Part shown: one piece after another, positions 34,772 to 44,983 of the stretch
Numbering within the stretch: position 1 is the stretch's first letter
Layout: the number at the start of each line of letters is the position of its first letter
Source of the DNA: Tabrizicola piscis
GTDB taxonomy: Bacteria > Pseudomonadota > Alphaproteobacteria > Rhodobacterales > Rhodobacteraceae
DNA length: 64,000 nucleotides
NCBI RefSeq assembly: GCF_003940805.1
Contig: NZ_CP034328.1
Span: 186,001-250,000 of the forward strand
Direction of reading: 5' to 3'
Translations under genes and position numbers: made by a program
Notes under the pieces: model-generated
Told to the model about the DNA's origin: nothing
Databases searched by the model: none
Seen by the model: the letters and a program-made list of their open reading frames with translations, nothing else

Positions 34772-35647
34772 ATGCGCCATACCCTTCCCCTCGCCCCCCA
34801 GTTCTATGTCACGGCCCCCCAGCCCTGCCCCTATCTCCCGGGCCGGATGGAGCGAAAGCTGTTCACGGCGCTGCAGGGCGAACATGCGCAAAAGCTGAAT
34901 GACACCCTGTCCAAGCAGGGCTTCCGCCGCAGCCAGAACGTGCTTTACCGCCCCTCTTGCGCCGAATGCTCCGCCTGCCTGTCCGCGCGCATCCGGGTGG
35001 CCGACTTCGTCCCCTCCCGCTCGCAGCGCCGCATCCTGAAACGGGCCAGCACGCTGCGCCGCAACGCCACCAGCCCCTGGGCGACCGAAGATCAGTTCAC
35101 CCTCTTCCGCCGCTACCTCGACCGCCGCCACGCCGATGGCGGGATGGCTGACATGGACATCTTCGAATTCGCCGCGATGATCGAAGAGACGCCGATCAAA
35201 TCGCGCGTCATCGAATACACCCGCCCCCCAGCCGAGGATGAACGTGGCCGCCCCCTCGCCGCCGTCTGCCTGACCGATGTCTTCGACGACGGCCTTTCCA
35301 TGGTCTACAGCTTCTACGACCCCGACCTCGCCGACCTCAGCCTTGGCACCCATGTCATCCTTGACCACATCGCCATCGCCCGGGACGCCGGCCTGCCTTA
35401 CGTCTACCTTGGCTACTGGGTCCCCGGCAGCCGCAAGATGGGCTACAAGGCCGGGTTCTCCGCGCTGGAGATCTACAAGGCCGGCGAATGGCGTCCGATG
35501 GGCGACCCCGCCAGCCACCGCGCCGAACTGCACCCGCTGTCCGTGGATCCCATCGCCGAACAGGTCGCGCGCATCAACCTTCCCGACACCCGTGGCGATG
35601 GCCAGGGCACATCCCGCCGCCCGCAGGAACCCTGGACCGGCGCCTGA
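34772..35647 (+). CDS. bpt: Aspartate/glutamate leucyltransferase (Bpt), N-end rule
   Basis: 291 residues with the ATE_N domain ([17 protein letters not shown], then [18 protein letters not shown]) and the ATE_C domain ([55 protein letters not shown]). Bpt adds Leu from charged tRNA to N-terminal Asp or Glu, marking proteins for ClpS/ClpAP. The ATG at 34772 begins the conserved N terminus ([14 protein letters not shown]). Confidence 0.92.
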   Translation: MRHTLPLAPQFYVTAPQPCPYLPGRMERKLFTALQGEHAQKLNDTLSKQGFRRSQNVLYRPSCAECSACLSARIRVADFVPSRSQRRILKRASTLRRNATSPWATEDQFTLFRRYLDRRHADGGMADMDIFEFAAMIEETPIKSRVIEYTRPPAEDERGRPLAAVCLTDVFDDGLSMVYSFYDPDLADLSLGTHVILDHIAIARDAGLPYVYLGYWVPGSRKMGYKAGFSALEIYKAGEWRPMGDPASHRAELHPLSVDPIAEQVARINLPDTRGDGQGTSRRPQEPWTGA

Positions 35648-35661
35648 GCCGTGGCATAACC

Positions 35662-36051
35662 TTGGCCCCCCACATCTCGGCCCTTGCTCTGGTCGTGCCC
35701 GACTATGACAGCGCAATCGCCTTCTACGTCGGCAAGCTGGGCTTCCGGCTGACCGAGGACATCCCCCAAGGCCCCAAGCGCTGGGTCACGGTCGAACCCC
35801 CGGGCGGTGGGGCGCGGCTGGTGCTCGCCAAGGCCGAGGGCGACCGCCAGACCGCCGCCATCGGCAACCAGACCGGGGGCCGGGTTTTCCTGTTCCTGCA
35901 GACCGATGACTTCGCCCGCGACCATGCCGCCTTCACTGCCGCAGGCGTCGTTTTTGAAGAAGCACCCCGGCATGAACCCTACGGCACCGTTGCCGTCTGG
36001 CGTGACCCTTTCGGCAACCGCTGGGACCTGATCGGCCCGGTTTCTGCCTGA
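35662..36051 (+). CDS. VOC-family (glyoxalase/extradiol-like) protein
   Basis: 129 residues. One vicinal-oxygen-chelate domain: ISALALVVPDYDSAIAFYVGKLGFRL, ending in YGTVAVWRDPFGNRWDLIGPV with the metal Glu position occupied by Asp. A TTG at 35662 is taken as the start because it directly precedes the conserved sequence and no ATG or GTG fits; its ribosome site is weak, so the start is uncertain. Function undefined. Confidence 0.8.
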   Translation: MAPHISALALVVPDYDSAIAFYVGKLGFRLTEDIPQGPKRWVTVEPPGGGARLVLAKAEGDRQTAAIGNQTGGRVFLFLQTDDFARDHAAFTAAGVVFEEAPRHEPYGTVAVWRDPFGNRWDLIGPVSA

Positions 36052-36227
36052 CGCAACGCCACAAGGCGCAACCCGGACTTGCGTGCCAAGACCCTTCGGG
36101 GCATCCTGCGACCAACGCATGACAGGGTTGACCGGCAGGCATGACTTGCTGTAATTGGCCAAATAAATTTACCAGTTGAAACGGTCACCCGGCCAACGGC
36201 GGACCACCCAGGGGAGGGGAACACCGG

Positions 36228-36848
36228 ATGCAGGCATTGCTTGCCCTGTCGCGGGGCATCGACCGCGTCAACGCTTTCATTGGCAAGGCGGTGATCTGGT
36301 TGGTGCTCCTTGCCGTCCTTGTCAGTGCCGGCAATGCCATCAGCCGCAAACTGTTCAACCTGTCGTCGAACTCATGGCTGGAACTGCAGTGGTACCTCTT
36401 CGGGGCCGCCTTCATGGGGGCCGCCGCCTACACGCTGCAACAGAACGAACACATCCGGATCGACGTCTTCTACGCCAGCCGCAGCCGCAAGACCCAGCAC
36501 TGGATCGACCTTCTGGGCCATATCTTCTTCCTCTTGCCCTTCGTCGTGCTGATGGCCTGGCTGCTTTGGCCCTATACGGTGCAGGCCTTTTACTCCGGCC
36601 AGATTTCCACCAACGCAGGCGGCCTGATCATCTGGCCGGCCCGGGCGATGCTGCTGATCGGCTTCATAATGCTGGTGTTTCAAGGCCTTGCCGAAATCGT
36701 CAAGAAGATCGCCGTCATGCAAGACCTGATCGAAGATCCCCATCCCTTCCAATCCGCCCAGGACCAAGCCTTGAAAGAGGTTGAGGAACTGGCCGCCGAA
36801 GTCGCCGCCGCCGAAGCCCTGAACCGCAAGACCGAGGTGCAGAAATGA
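36228..36848 (+). CDS. TRAP transporter small permease (DctQ-like)
   Basis: 206 residues. Four membrane segments in the DctQ layout (GKAVIWLVLLAVLVSAGNAIS..., LELQWYLFGAAFMGAAAYTLQQNEHIRIDVFY) plus a helical, charged C-terminal extension beyond the fourth segment (EEVEELAAEVAAAEAL). GGAGGGG precedes the ATG. It overlaps the large permease by four bases (ATGA) and bridges the binding protein to it. Confidence 0.92.
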   Translation: MQALLALSRGIDRVNAFIGKAVIWLVLLAVLVSAGNAISRKLFNLSSNSWLELQWYLFGAAFMGAAAYTLQQNEHIRIDVFYASRSRKTQHWIDLLGHIFFLLPFVVLMAWLLWPYTVQAFYSGQISTNAGGLIIWPARAMLLIGFIMLVFQGLAEIVKKIAVMQDLIEDPHPFQSAQDQALKEVEELAAEVAAAEALNRKTEVQK

Positions 36849-38635
36849 TCGAGGTTCTTGCCCACAACATGGCTCCGATCATCTTCGCAAGCTTGGTGAT
36901 CTTTCTGCTCATCGGCTACCCGGTCGCGTTTTCACTGGCGGCGAACGGGCTGATCTTCTTCGTCATCGGCGTCTGGCTTGCCCCCTATTCCAACGGCGAG
37001 ATCACACTCGACTGGCCGCTCCTCGGCACCATGCCCCAGCGGTTATGGGGCATCCTGTCGAACGAGACTTTGCTTGCCATTCCCTTCTTCACCTTCATGG
37101 GCATCATCCTTGAACGAAGCGGCATGGCCGAGGATCTCTTGGACACGATCGGTCAGCTTTTCGGGCCGATTCGCGGTGGCCTGGCCTTCGCCGTCATCCT
37201 TGTCGGCGCGCTTCTCGCCGCGACCACCGGCGTTGTCGCGGCAAGCGTCATCGCAATGGGCCTGATCTCGCTGCCGATCATGCTGCGCTATGGCTATGAC
37301 CGGCAGACGGCAACCGGGGTCATCGCGGCCTCTGGCACGCTTGCCCAGATCATCCCGCCGTCGCTGGTGCTGATCATTCTGGCTGACCAGCTTGGCCGGT
37401 CGGTCGGTGACATGTACCGCGGCGCGATGATCCCCGGCCTGATCCTTACCGGCATGTATATGGGCTACATCTGCATGATCGCGATCTTCCAGCCGCACCG
37501 CGTGCCCGCCCTTCCGCCCGAAGCGCGGACGCTGGGCGGCGGGGTTACCTCGTTGTTGCTGGCGCTGGCTGTGGGTGTGGGCATTGGCTATGCCACGCAC
37601 ATCTGGGCCTATGAAGACTGGGGCAACAATGCCGACGTGCTCGGTGCCACCATCGGCGTGCTTGTCGTTTACTTCTACGCGCTGGCGGATCGTTATCTGG
37701 GCATCAACCTGCTGTCGCGCCTGGCGCAGCAGGTCATCATGGTGCTGATCCCGCCGCTGGCGCTGATCTTCCTTGTGCTTGGCACCATCTTCATCGGCCT
37801 TGCCACCCCGACCGAGGGCGGCGCGATGGGGGCCTTGGGGGCCATGATCCTCGCCTGGGCCAAGGGGCGCTTCAAGTTCCCGGTCCTGCAGTCGGCGCTG
37901 CTTGCCGCGACCCGGCTGTCGGCCTTCGTCATGTTCGTGCTGATCGGCGCGCGGATGTTCTCGCTCACCTTCTACGGCGTGAACGGGCATGTCTGGGTCG
38001 AAGAACTGCTGACCGGTGTTCCCGGCGGCCAGCTTGGCTTCCTTCTGGTCATCAACGTCATCATCTTCATCCTCGGCTTCTTCCTCGACTTCTTCGAGAT
38101 CGCCTTCGTGCTGATCCCGCTGCTGATCGCCCCGGCGCAGACCCTGGGGATCGACCTGATCTGGCTGGGCGTCATCATCGGGGTGAACCTGCAGACCTCG
38201 TTCCTGACACCACCCTTCGGCTTTGCCCTGTTCTACCTGCGCTCGGTCGCGGCGAAGGTGCCCTATCTGGACAAGGTCACCGGCAAGAAGATGGACGGGA
38301 TCAAGACCGGTGAGATCTACAAGGGCGCGATCCCCTTCATCATCATCCAGGTCTCGATGATCTTCATCGTGGTCTTCTTCCCGCAGATCGTGATGCATTA
38401 CAAAGGCCCGGTGGTTGACCCCTCGACGATCGAGATCACCGTACCCGGCTTTGCCCCGCTCGCCCCGCCCGGGGGCACGGGTGTCGGCAGCACGCTTGGC
38501 GCTCCGACGCTTGGTGTGCCCAACTTCGGCGCCCCGGCGGAAGGGGGTGGCGCAGTCGCCCCGGCCCCCGCCCCCGGTGGCCTGCCCGCCCTGCCCGGCG
38601 CCCCCCAGCTTGGCGCACCGGTCATCAACCCCTGA
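36845..38635 (+). CDS. TRAP transporter large permease (DctM-like)
   Basis: 596 residues. The N-terminal DctM region (VIFLLIGYPVAFSLAANGLIFFVIG), FAVILVGALLAATTGVVAASVIAMG, SGTLAQIIPPSLVLIILADQLG and the final transmembrane segments are intact. It is longer than usual DctM because of an extra hydrophobic segment in the middle (residues about 230-290) and a 60-residue Pro/Gly/Ala-rich tail after the last helix (GAPTLGVPNFGAPAEGG...). Together with the small permease it takes up the ligand of the binding protein encoded convergently at 38835. Confidence 0.92.
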   Translation: MIEVLAHNMAPIIFASLVIFLLIGYPVAFSLAANGLIFFVIGVWLAPYSNGEITLDWPLLGTMPQRLWGILSNETLLAIPFFTFMGIILERSGMAEDLLDTIGQLFGPIRGGLAFAVILVGALLAATTGVVAASVIAMGLISLPIMLRYGYDRQTATGVIAASGTLAQIIPPSLVLIILADQLGRSVGDMYRGAMIPGLILTGMYMGYICMIAIFQPHRVPALPPEARTLGGGVTSLLLALAVGVGIGYATHIWAYEDWGNNADVLGATIGVLVVYFYALADRYLGINLLSRLAQQVIMVLIPPLALIFLVLGTIFIGLATPTEGGAMGALGAMILAWAKGRFKFPVLQSALLAATRLSAFVMFVLIGARMFSLTFYGVNGHVWVEELLTGVPGGQLGFLLVINVIIFILGFFLDFFEIAFVLIPLLIAPAQTLGIDLIWLGVIIGVNLQTSFLTPPFGFALFYLRSVAAKVPYLDKVTGKKMDGIKTGEIYKGAIPFIIIQVSMIFIVVFFPQIVMHYKGPVVDPSTIEITVPGFAPLAPPGGTGVGSTLGAPTLGVPNFGAPAEGGGAVAPAPAPGGLPALPGAPQLGAPVINP

Positions 38636-38660
38636 CCGGCCCGCCAAGGCCGCACGAAAC

Positions 38661-38694
38661 AAGGGCCGATCCCATCCGGGGTCGGCCCTTTTTC
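38661..38694 (+). terminator. Rho-independent terminator of the TRAP permease genes
   Basis: AAGGGCCGA (38661-38669) pairs with TCGGCCCTT (38682-38690) and runs into TTTC. It is 25 bases after the stop. Confidence 0.85.
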
Positions 38695-38781
38695 TGTGCG
38701 GCACAGGTTAAGACTTTCTGAAGTAATGCGCGCAAGCCCTTGAAATCAAAGGGCCTGAACCCTCGTCCCTGCCCGGGACAT

Positions 38782-38812
38782 GAAAAAGGCCCCGGGGTTT
38801 CCCCCGGGGCCG
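38782..38812 (-). terminator. Rho-independent terminator of the TRAP binding-protein gene
   Basis: On the minus strand GGCCCCGGGG pairs with CCCCGGGGCC around a short loop, followed by TTTTT. It ends the takP message 22 bases after its stop. With the plus-strand terminator it insulates the convergent units. Confidence 0.85.
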
Positions 38813-38834
38813 TCTCAGTTCAGGTCTAACGGGA

Positions 38835-40245
<1,411 letters not shown>

Positions 40246-40644
40246 ATGTTCAGCTATGTCTCGCTTGGAACGAACGATCTTGCGCGCGCGATGCGGTTCT
40301 TTGATGCCGTCCTTACCCCGCTTGGTCATCAGCGGGTCGAAGACTATGACCCCGAAGATCGCTCCGCCGCCTGGGGGCTGGACGATCCCGGCCCGCATCT
40401 TTGGGTGACCCAGCCGTTTGACGGCCAGCCCGCCACCGTGGGCAACGGTACCATGGTGTCTTTCCTTGCTCCCGACCGCGCGGCGGTGGACGCGTTTTAC
40501 GCTGCCGCCCTTGCCCATGGCGGGGCCGACGAAGGACCGCCCGGCCTGCGCCCGCAGTACGGCCCGAATTTCTATGCCGCCTATGTGCGCGACCCCGACG
40601 GCAACAAACTGAACGCGGTGTGTTACCAACCGGCCACAGCTTGA
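40246..40644 (+). CDS. VOC-family protein (glyoxalase-like)
   Basis: 132 residues. VOC fold: FSYVSLGTNDLARAMRFFDAVLTPLGHQRVED at the start and YGPNFYAAYVRDPDGNKLNAVCY with the metal Glu position replaced by Asn at the end. It is a single-domain protein; close homologues are annotated as glyoxalase/bleomycin-resistance-like, but a resistance role is not supported. It lies divergent from takP. Confidence 0.82.
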   Translation: MFSYVSLGTNDLARAMRFFDAVLTPLGHQRVEDYDPEDRSAAWGLDDPGPHLWVTQPFDGQPATVGNGTMVSFLAPDRAAVDAFYAAALAHGGADEGPPGLRPQYGPNFYAAYVRDPDGNKLNAVCYQPATA

Positions 40645-40751
40645 CCCCACCGTAACAGCATCGTTCAAAGCAGCAGCAAAATCCGCCCCCTGCCCCTTGC
40701 AATCGAGGCGCTGCAGACAAACCTCCCCCCAAACCAAATCGGGGAGCCATC

Positions 40752-41660
40752 TTGACCTATCTTCTGTTCACTCTCGGCCTTGCCATGCTGTTTTTCGGCG
40801 GCGAGGCACTGGTCCGCGGCGCGTCAGCCGTCGCGCGGCACTTCCACCTGTCGCCCATGGTCATCGGCCTGACCATCGTCGGCTTCGGCACCTCGGCGCC
40901 CGAACTTCTGGTGTCCTTGCAAGCCGCTTGGGAAGGCAAGCCCGAAATTGCCATCGGCAATGTCGTCGGCTCCAACATCGCCAACATCCTGCTGATCCTT
41001 GGCATTTCGGCGCTTATCGCACCCCTGGTAATCCCTGCGCGGCGGATGTGGCGCGACCTTGCCTTCATGCTGGCCGCAACGGCAATCCTCTGGGCCATGC
41101 TTCTGGGCACAGAGATCACCCGGACCTATGGCGCGATCCTGTTCGCGGGTCTGCTCGTCTTTCTCGGCAGCACGTTCTTCTTCGGCAAGATCGATCCCGA
41201 GCCGAACCAGCCCGAGGAAAACCAGCTCAAGGCCTGGGCCTATACCATCGGCGGGCTGGTCATCCTGGTGATCGGCGCGCGGTTTCTGGTCAACAGCGCG
41301 GTCGAGATTGCCACCGCCTTCGGCATCTCGCAGGCGGTGATCGGACTGACCATCGTTGCAGTTGGCACCTCGCTGCCGGAACTGGCAACCAGCGTCATCG
41401 CGGCCTACCGCAAACAGACCGAGATTGCCGTGGGCAATATCGTCGGGTCGAACGTGTTCAACATCTTCGGCATCCTTGGCATCACCGCCCTTGTGGCGCC
41501 GATCCCGGCCGATCCGCGCTTTGCGGCGATCGACATGCCGGTGGCGGCTGCTGTTGCGGTGGGTCTGACCGTGCTCGCCTTCCTGCTGAACGGTCTGCCC
41601 CGCGTGGCCGGCGCGCTTCTGCTGGTGGCCTATGGCGGCTACATCTACTTCATGGCCTGA
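40752..41660 (+). CDS. Calcium/sodium antiporter (YrbG/CaCA family)
   Basis: 302 residues with about ten membrane segments in two inverted halves. The two alpha-repeats of the CaCA superfamily are clear: IVGFGTSAPELLVSL...GNVVGSNIANILLILG and IVAVGTSLPELATSV...GNIVGSNVFNIFGILG. They carry the ion-binding Glu in PELL and PELA. The start is the TTG at 40752 behind GGGGAG. A terminator follows. It exchanges Ca2+ against Na+. Confidence 0.92.
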   Translation: MTYLLFTLGLAMLFFGGEALVRGASAVARHFHLSPMVIGLTIVGFGTSAPELLVSLQAAWEGKPEIAIGNVVGSNIANILLILGISALIAPLVIPARRMWRDLAFMLAATAILWAMLLGTEITRTYGAILFAGLLVFLGSTFFFGKIDPEPNQPEENQLKAWAYTIGGLVILVIGARFLVNSAVEIATAFGISQAVIGLTIVAVGTSLPELATSVIAAYRKQTEIAVGNIVGSNVFNIFGILGITALVAPIPADPRFAAIDMPVAAAVAVGLTVLAFLLNGLPRVAGALLLVAYGGYIYFMA

Positions 41661-41685
41661 GTCTTCCCGCAAAGGCATCGACCCG

Positions 41686-41718
41686 GCCCGGCGCTTTCCC
41701 TGCGCCGGGCCTTTTCTT
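41686..41718 (+). terminator. Rho-independent terminator after the antiporter gene
   Basis: GCCCGGCGC (41686-41694) pairs with GCGCCGGGC (41702-41710), followed by CTTTTCTT. Confidence 0.85.
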
Positions 41719-41860
41719 GCGAAAGTTGCGCAGCGCGACAGCCTGTCGCAACAATAGTTCAAGAATGCCGGTCGATTGCGACATTTTCGGATTGCAAATC
41801 CCGTTGACGCCCGGCATATCGGCCCCTACTGTTCCAACCGAACATGCAGGGGATAGGCCA

Positions 41861-41908
41861 ATGGCCAGAATTCTTGTCATCGTAGGAAGGACGCGCATGG
41901 GCCGGTAA
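41861..41908 (+). CDS. ilv leader peptide (branched-chain attenuator peptide)
   Basis: A 15-codon frame behind AGGGGATAGG encodes MARILVIVGRTRMGR. Codons 4-8 are Ile-Leu-Val-Ile-Val, all three amino acids made by the downstream pathway, placed just before the attenuator structures. This is the classical design of a leader peptide whose translation senses charged tRNA-Ile, -Leu and -Val. It is too short for normal gene calling. Confidence 0.85.
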   Translation: MARILVIVGRTRMGR

Positions 41909-41963
41909 CGGTTGACCATACAGGTTCCCATGCGCCCCCGAAGGAAACTTCCGGGGGCTTTTT
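41893..41963 (+). promoter_or_regulatory. Transcription attenuator of ilvB: antiterminator and intrinsic terminator
   Basis: GCGCATGGG (41893-41901) pairs perfectly with CCCATGCGC (41927-41935), forming an early hairpin that spans the leader stop codon. The terminator follows: GCCCCCGAAG (41934-41943), loop GAAA, CTTC-(C)-GGGGGC (41948-41958) and TTTTT (41959-41963). The two structures share bases 41934-41935, and GG pairs at 41885-41890 could extend the first stem into the terminator's C-tract, so they exclude each other. A ribosome stalled at the Ile/Leu/Val codons would favour the first stem and read-through into ilvB. Confidence 0.8.
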
Positions 41964-41986
41964 GTTGCGCTGAAGGAGAGATGGAA

Positions 41987-43741
41987 ATGTCGAAGCAGAT
42001 GACCGGTGCGCGGATGGTGATCCAGGCCCTCAAGGATCAGGGGGTTGAGGTCGTGTTCGGCTATCCCGGCGGTGCCGTGCTTCCGATCTATGACGAAATC
42101 TTTCAGCAGAACGACATTCGCCACATCCTTGTCCGCCACGAACAAGGCGCCGTCCACATGGCCGAAGGCTATGCCCGGTCAACCGGCAAGCCCGGTGTTG
42201 TGCTTGTGACCTCTGGCCCCGGGGCGACCAATGCCGTCACCGGTCTGGTCGATGCGCTGATGGATTCGATCCCGCTGGTCGTGCTGACCGGTCAGGTTCC
42301 GACCTTCATGATCGGCACCGATGGCTTCCAGGAGGCTGACACTGTCGGCATCACCCGCCCCTGCACCAAGATGAACTGGCTGGTGAAGGACACGGCGAAG
42401 CTGTCGGAAACCATCCACCAGGCCTTCCACGTCGCGATGAGCGGGCGGCCCGGCCCGGTGCTGATCGACATCCCGAAGGACGTGCAGTTCGCCACCGCCG
42501 ACTACACGCCCGCCGACAAGATCAAGATCAGCCATTACCAGCCCCGCACCGAAGGCGACCCCGCCCAGATCGCCCGGCTGGTCGATCTGATCGAAAGCGC
42601 CGAACGCCCGATCCTTTATACCGGGGGCGGCGTCATCAACTCGGGCCCGCAGGCCAGCCAGCTTCTGCGCGCGCTGGCGGCCGAGACGGATTTCCCCGTC
42701 ACCTCCACACTGATGGGCCTGGGGTCCTACCCCGCCTCGGGCAAGAACTGGGTCGGGATGCTGGGGATGCATGGCCTGTACGAGGCCAACCTTGCGATGC
42801 ACGGCTGCGACGTCATGATCAACATCGGCGCCCGGTTCGATGACCGGATCACCGGGCGGATCAAGGATTTCAGCCCGGGGTCCAAGAAAGCCCATATCGA
42901 CATCGACCCCTCGTCGATCAACAAGGTCATTCGCGTCGATGTGCCAATCGTCGGCGACATCGCAAAGGTGCTGGAGGAGGTGCTGCGCCAGTGGCGCGCG
43001 CGCGGCAGCCGCACCAACAAGGCGGGCCTTGCCAAGTGGTGGCAGCAGATCGACCAGTGGCGCGCGGTGAAGTGCCTGACCTACAAACCCTCCACCACCA
43101 CGATCAAGCCGCAATACGCGCTGGAGCGGCTTGAGGCGCTGACCAAGGGGATGGACCGCTACATCACGACCGAAGTCGGCCAGCACCAGATGTGGGCCGC
43201 GCAGTTCCTTGGCTTTGAAGGCCCGAACCGCTGGATGACCTCCGGTGGCCTTGGCACCATGGGCTACGGCTTGCCCGCCTCCATCGGCGTGCAGATCGCC
43301 CACCCCGAAGCCTTGGTCATCAACGTCGCCGGTGAGGCGTCGTGGCTGATGAACATGCAGGAAATGGGCACCGCCGTGCAATTCCGCGCGCCGGTCAAGC
43401 AGTTCATCCTGAACAACGAACGCCTTGGCATGGTCCGCCAGTGGCAGGAACTGCTGCACGGCGAGCGGTACTCCTCATCATGGTCGGAATCCCTCCCCGA
43501 TTTCGTCAAGCTGGCCGAGGCTTTCGGCTGCAAGGGCATCAAGGTTGACCGCCCCGCCGATCTGGACGACGCGATCATGGAAATGCTGCGCTATGACGGC
43601 CCGGTGATCTTTGACTGCCTGGTGGAAAAGCACGAAAACTGCTTCCCGATGATCCCGTCCGGCAAACCGCACAACGAGATGCTGCTTGGCGATGCCGATA
43701 CCCAAGGCGTGATCGGATCGAAGGGCGCGGTGTTGGTGTAA
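41987..43741 (+). CDS. ilvB: Acetolactate synthase large (catalytic) subunit
   Basis: 584 residues. ThDP-enzyme motifs: the catalytic Glu52 in VRHEQGAVHMAEG, GRPGPVLIDIPKDVQ, FDDRITG and the C-terminal ThDP-binding region NVAGEASWLMNMQEMGTAV followed by LNNERLGMVRQWQ. The usual GDG at the metal site is GEA here, as I recall from related alphaproteobacterial enzymes. It condenses pyruvate to acetolactate (or with 2-oxobutyrate), the first step of valine, leucine and isoleucine synthesis. ATG 41987 sits eight bases after GAAGGAG; the ATG at 41981 is too close. Confidence 0.94.
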   Translation: MSKQMTGARMVIQALKDQGVEVVFGYPGGAVLPIYDEIFQQNDIRHILVRHEQGAVHMAEGYARSTGKPGVVLVTSGPGATNAVTGLVDALMDSIPLVVLTGQVPTFMIGTDGFQEADTVGITRPCTKMNWLVKDTAKLSETIHQAFHVAMSGRPGPVLIDIPKDVQFATADYTPADKIKISHYQPRTEGDPAQIARLVDLIESAERPILYTGGGVINSGPQASQLLRALAAETDFPVTSTLMGLGSYPASGKNWVGMLGMHGLYEANLAMHGCDVMINIGARFDDRITGRIKDFSPGSKKAHIDIDPSSINKVIRVDVPIVGDIAKVLEEVLRQWRARGSRTNKAGLAKWWQQIDQWRAVKCLTYKPSTTTIKPQYALERLEALTKGMDRYITTEVGQHQMWAAQFLGFEGPNRWMTSGGLGTMGYGLPASIGVQIAHPEALVINVAGEASWLMNMQEMGTAVQFRAPVKQFILNNERLGMVRQWQELLHGERYSSSWSESLPDFVKLAEAFGCKGIKVDRPADLDDAIMEMLRYDGPVIFDCLVEKHENCFPMIPSGKPHNEMLLGDADTQGVIGSKGAVLV

Positions 43742-43744
43742 TTG

Positions 43745-44980
43745 ATGCAGGATCAAGGGGAGTTGGACCTGGCAGACGCGCGTCTTCGCCTGCTTGGAAG
43801 CAGCCGCGCCGCTCTGGTGGTGTATGTCGGCTGTGGTCTGACTCTGCTTTGCACGCTCTTGGTCCTTGTCGTCAGCGCCATCGTCACCTCGGGGGACGGT
43901 CCTCGGGCGATGAGCAATGATTTTCGCGTGTTCTGGGCTGCAGGCCAAATGGCCCTCGACGGTGACTTTCTGGGCGTTTTCGACACGGATCGCCTGACCG
44001 CCGTCCACGGTGTTGATCCCGAATACTGGATGCCATGGCTCTACCCGCCAGGGTTCCTGTTCCTGATCGCCCCACTTGGTGCCTTAGGCTTTACGACAGG
44101 TTTCGCAATCCTTTCGCTGTTGTCCGTTGCCCTCATGGCCTTGGCCATCCGTCCCTTTGTGGCTGGAAGCAAGGTCGCATGGCTGGCCTTCAGCCTTGCC
44201 CCCGCCTATTTGCCCATACTGGTTCAGGGACAGAACGGCCTGCTCTGGCTTGCCGGTCTGGTTGCGGCCCTTGCGGCCCTGCGGACAGATCGCTGGGTGC
44301 TGGCCGGGGTGTTCATCGGCCTGCTGACACTCAAGCCGCAATACGGCCTGCTGATCCCGGTGGCTTTGCTCGCCGCTGGTCTGTGGTGGACCGTTCTGTC
44401 CGCAAGCGTGACTGCCTTGATCGTTGCGGCAGTTCCCACCATCTGGACCGGGTTGGACTATTGGTCCTTGTTCCTCCGGCGCATGGGGGAATACAGCGAC
44501 TACATCACCGCCACGATGCCGACACTCATTCTGGCGGCCAGTCCGTTCGCAATGTTTGTGCGACTGGGTCTTGATCCGGAAACCGCTTTCGTGGGCCAGG
44601 CAGTCGTGACCGTGGCGGCGGCTTTTTGCGTTTTTCTGATCTGGCGCTCGCGGCAGCTCTGCTTTGACACAAAGGCTGCGAGCCTTCTGATCGCCAGCTT
44701 TCTTGCAGCACCGGTCACTTGGTACAACGAAGCTGCGATCATGGCCCTTGTCGGACTGTTCCTTGTGCGTGCGGGAATTCTGGGTCGAACGTCATCGCAA
44801 TGGCTTTTGCTGGCGGTACTGTGGTTTGGTGCCGGCTGGCAATCGATGGGAATTTTTCTGGGCCTCGCGGACAAGCAATTCCCTTGGGCACTGGTCACGA
44901 CGCCAGTCATGCTTCTGTGCCTGGCGCTATGCCTGTCGCGTTACCTTGCTGTCCGCCGCACACCGGTTTGGGGGGCGTAG
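43745..44980 (+). CDS. Integral membrane protein, GT87 (DUF2029) family, copy 1
   Basis: 411 residues with about ten membrane segments. The first periplasmic loop carries SNDFRVFWAAGQMALDG and then YWMPWLYPPGFLFLIAPLG, typical of GT87 polyprenyl-phosphate-sugar-dependent mannosyltransferase-like proteins, where the Asp of DF is the likely catalytic residue. Further motifs are LVQGQNGLLWLAGLVAALAAL and LLTLKPQYGLLIP. It starts three bases after the ilvB stop, so it is in the ilv operon. It is a paralogue of the next gene. No link to branched-chain synthesis is evident. Confidence 0.85.
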   Translation: MQDQGELDLADARLRLLGSSRAALVVYVGCGLTLLCTLLVLVVSAIVTSGDGPRAMSNDFRVFWAAGQMALDGDFLGVFDTDRLTAVHGVDPEYWMPWLYPPGFLFLIAPLGALGFTTGFAILSLLSVALMALAIRPFVAGSKVAWLAFSLAPAYLPILVQGQNGLLWLAGLVAALAALRTDRWVLAGVFIGLLTLKPQYGLLIPVALLAAGLWWTVLSASVTALIVAAVPTIWTGLDYWSLFLRRMGEYSDYITATMPTLILAASPFAMFVRLGLDPETAFVGQAVVTVAAAFCVFLIWRSRQLCFDTKAASLLIASFLAAPVTWYNEAAIMALVGLFLVRAGILGRTSSQWLLLAVLWFGAGWQSMGIFLGLADKQFPWALVTTPVMLLCLALCLSRYLAVRRTPVWGA

Positions 44981-44983
44981 TCG

